From NCBI GenBank assembly GCA_030633185.1, contig DAOVTG010000039.1, positions 1 to 13,805 of the forward strand: a stretch of 13,805 nt of DNA, in the 5' to 3' direction. Below the pieces are notes generated by a model, which worked only from the letters and a program-made list of their open reading frames with translations, was not told the DNA's origin and made no database searches. Shown here piece after piece: positions 12,903-13,805 of the stretch (positions are counted from its first letter, which is position 1; every line of letters begins with the position of its first letter). The position numbers were made by a program, and so were the translations under genes. The stretch comes from Deltaproteobacteria bacterium. Lineage in GTDB: Bacteria > Desulfobacterota > Anaeroferrophillalia > Anaeroferrophillales > Tharpellaceae.

Positions 12903-13805
12903 GTTGGTTCTGGCTGGCGATATCGGGGCGACGAAAACCAATCTCGGCCTTTTTTTACCGGGTTCAAAAGGCTTGAAGCGACTCTCTTTTTGTAATTTTT
13001 CGAGTTGTGGTGAGGCGGAGTTGGTTGGCCGGGTCAAAGAGTTTCTGCTTAAAGAAGGGGCGCAGAAAAATCTTTTGGCAATCTGTTTCGGAGTGGCCGG
13101 ACCGGTTCATAACGGTTATGTCGAGGCCACTAATCTTGGTTTGAAACTGGCTGAAAAGGAGTTGCAGAAAGAGTTTGAATGTCCTTGCCTGTTGCTGGTT
13201 AATGATCTCTTTGCGACAGCCGCTGCCATTCCGTTGCTTTTGGAAAATGAGTTAGTGGTTTTGCAGCCGGGAAGTTTTGCGAGAGGAGTTGGTTCGACCG
13301 TTGCGATTTTGGCCCCGGGTACCGGTCTGGGGATGGCCTTTCTGGTCGATGCGGAAAAACCTCAGATTCTTGTTTCCGAGGGCGGCCATGCCGATTTTGC
13401 CCCTCGAAATGAAGATGAGGTTGAGTTGTGGCGTTATCTTAAACTCCGTTTTGGCCGGGTCAGCCGTGAGCGTCTACTCTCCGGCCCCGGCCTGCTCAAT
13501 ATCTATGACTGGTTCAGGCAGAGGGCGGTAACCCGGACTGCGGCTGCAACCAGTTCGCAATTATCCGATTCGGAAATGATGACCGCCGCTGGCGTTGTCA
13601 TGGCCGCTGAAAAAGGTGAAAACCCGGCCGTGCAGGCGCTTAATACCTTCGTCTCTCTACTCGGGAGTGTGGCCGGTGATCTTGCGGTTACCGGTATGGC
13701 CACCGGAGGACTTTATCTGGCGGGCGGTATTCCGGCCCGGATTATCAGCCATCTCCGCCGGGATCAATTTCTTTTGGCTTTTCGGGATAAGGGTCGTATG
13801 GCTTC
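12895..13805 (+). CDS. glk: Glucokinase (3' end beyond the window)
   Basis: An ATG at 12895 opens a frame that runs without a stop to the window end (303 complete codons). It starts 8 nt inside the pgi gene with no obvious ribosome site, so it is likely coupled to pgi translation. Motifs of bacterial ATP-dependent glucokinase are clear: LAGDIGATKTNLGLF (phosphate-binding, 6-20), CFGVAGPV (about 65-72), LLVNDLFATAAA with the catalytic aspartate (about 100-111), GTGLGMAFL (adenosine/phosphate 2 region), EGGHADFAP (about 162-170) and YLAGGIPARI near the end. It phosphorylates glucose and feeds the isomerase encoded just upstream. Only the last few dozen residues are missing. Confidence 0.93.
   Translation, partial: MNKLVLAGDIGATKTNLGLFLPGSKGLKRLSFCNFSSCGEAELVGRVKEFLLKEGAQKNLLAICFGVAGPVHNGYVEATNLGLKLAEKELQKEFECPCLLLVNDLFATAAAIPLLLENELVVLQPGSFARGVGSTVAILAPGTGLGMAFLVDAEKPQILVSEGGHADFAPRNEDEVELWRYLKLRFGRVSRERLLSGPGLLNIYDWFRQRAVTRTAAATSSQLSDSEMMTAAGVVMAAEKGENPAVQALNTFVSLLGSVAGDLAVTGMATGGLYLAGGIPARIISHLRRDQFLLAFRDKGRMA

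Overview
The window reads as a chromosomal segment of an anaerobic, respiring bacterium. The most likely group is the Desulfobacterota or a related former deltaproteobacterial lineage. The basis is an octaheme c-type cytochrome with a cytochrome b partner, a cobalamin salvage pair (CobO and a BtuF-like protein), a stand-alone PGI of the TAL-PGI type, and several families of short palindromic repeats between genes. The lineage is an inference; there is no rRNA or other marker gene here.

Layout. 1-141 is a long imperfect palindromic repeat. 334-1724 carries a secreted SYLF-domain protein and a DUF374 acyltransferase. Convergent to them, 1721-2779 holds an ECHDC3-like crotonase-fold gene and the 3' remnant of a CoA-binding protein gene. 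3030-4297 is cobO overlapping an unrecognised gene whose 3' end runs into a second, inverted copy of the palindromic repeat (4284-4423). 4516-5394 is a periplasmic cobalamin/metal-chelate binding protein. 5395-6235 is a gene-poor scar: a 175-bp MITE-like element with perfect 20-bp ends, and decayed pieces of an antitoxin gene and an AAA_14/DUF4143 ATPase gene. 6236-8935 is a compact operon: arsR-type regulator, octaheme cytochrome c, cytochrome b. 8979-13805 is carbon metabolism: transketolase, a double-hairpin repeat, glucose-6-phosphate isomerase, and glucokinase cut by the window end.

The most important observation is in the cytochrome operon. The octaheme gene is one continuous 539-codon frame from 6693 to 8309 containing a single in-frame TGA at 7002-7004. 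A naive ORF call splits it in two. The TGA falls just after an NNF tripeptide where I expect a conserved cysteine in the tetrathionate-reductase-like octaheme family. Downstream of it is a perfect 7-bp hairpin with an AGGT loop, closely resembling the apical part of the E. coli fdhF SECIS as I remember it. TGA is an ordinary stop in neighbouring genes. I therefore propose a selenocysteine-containing, membrane-anchored octaheme cytochrome c fed by a cytochrome b, under ArsR-type control.

A second theme is repeat-driven remodelling. The outer motif TGATGGCGTCGTAAAAAGT occurs at or next to four loci in both orientations. At two of them (4284-4297 and 11004-11018) the repeat itself supplies the last residues (LMAS) and the stop codon of the gene it abuts.
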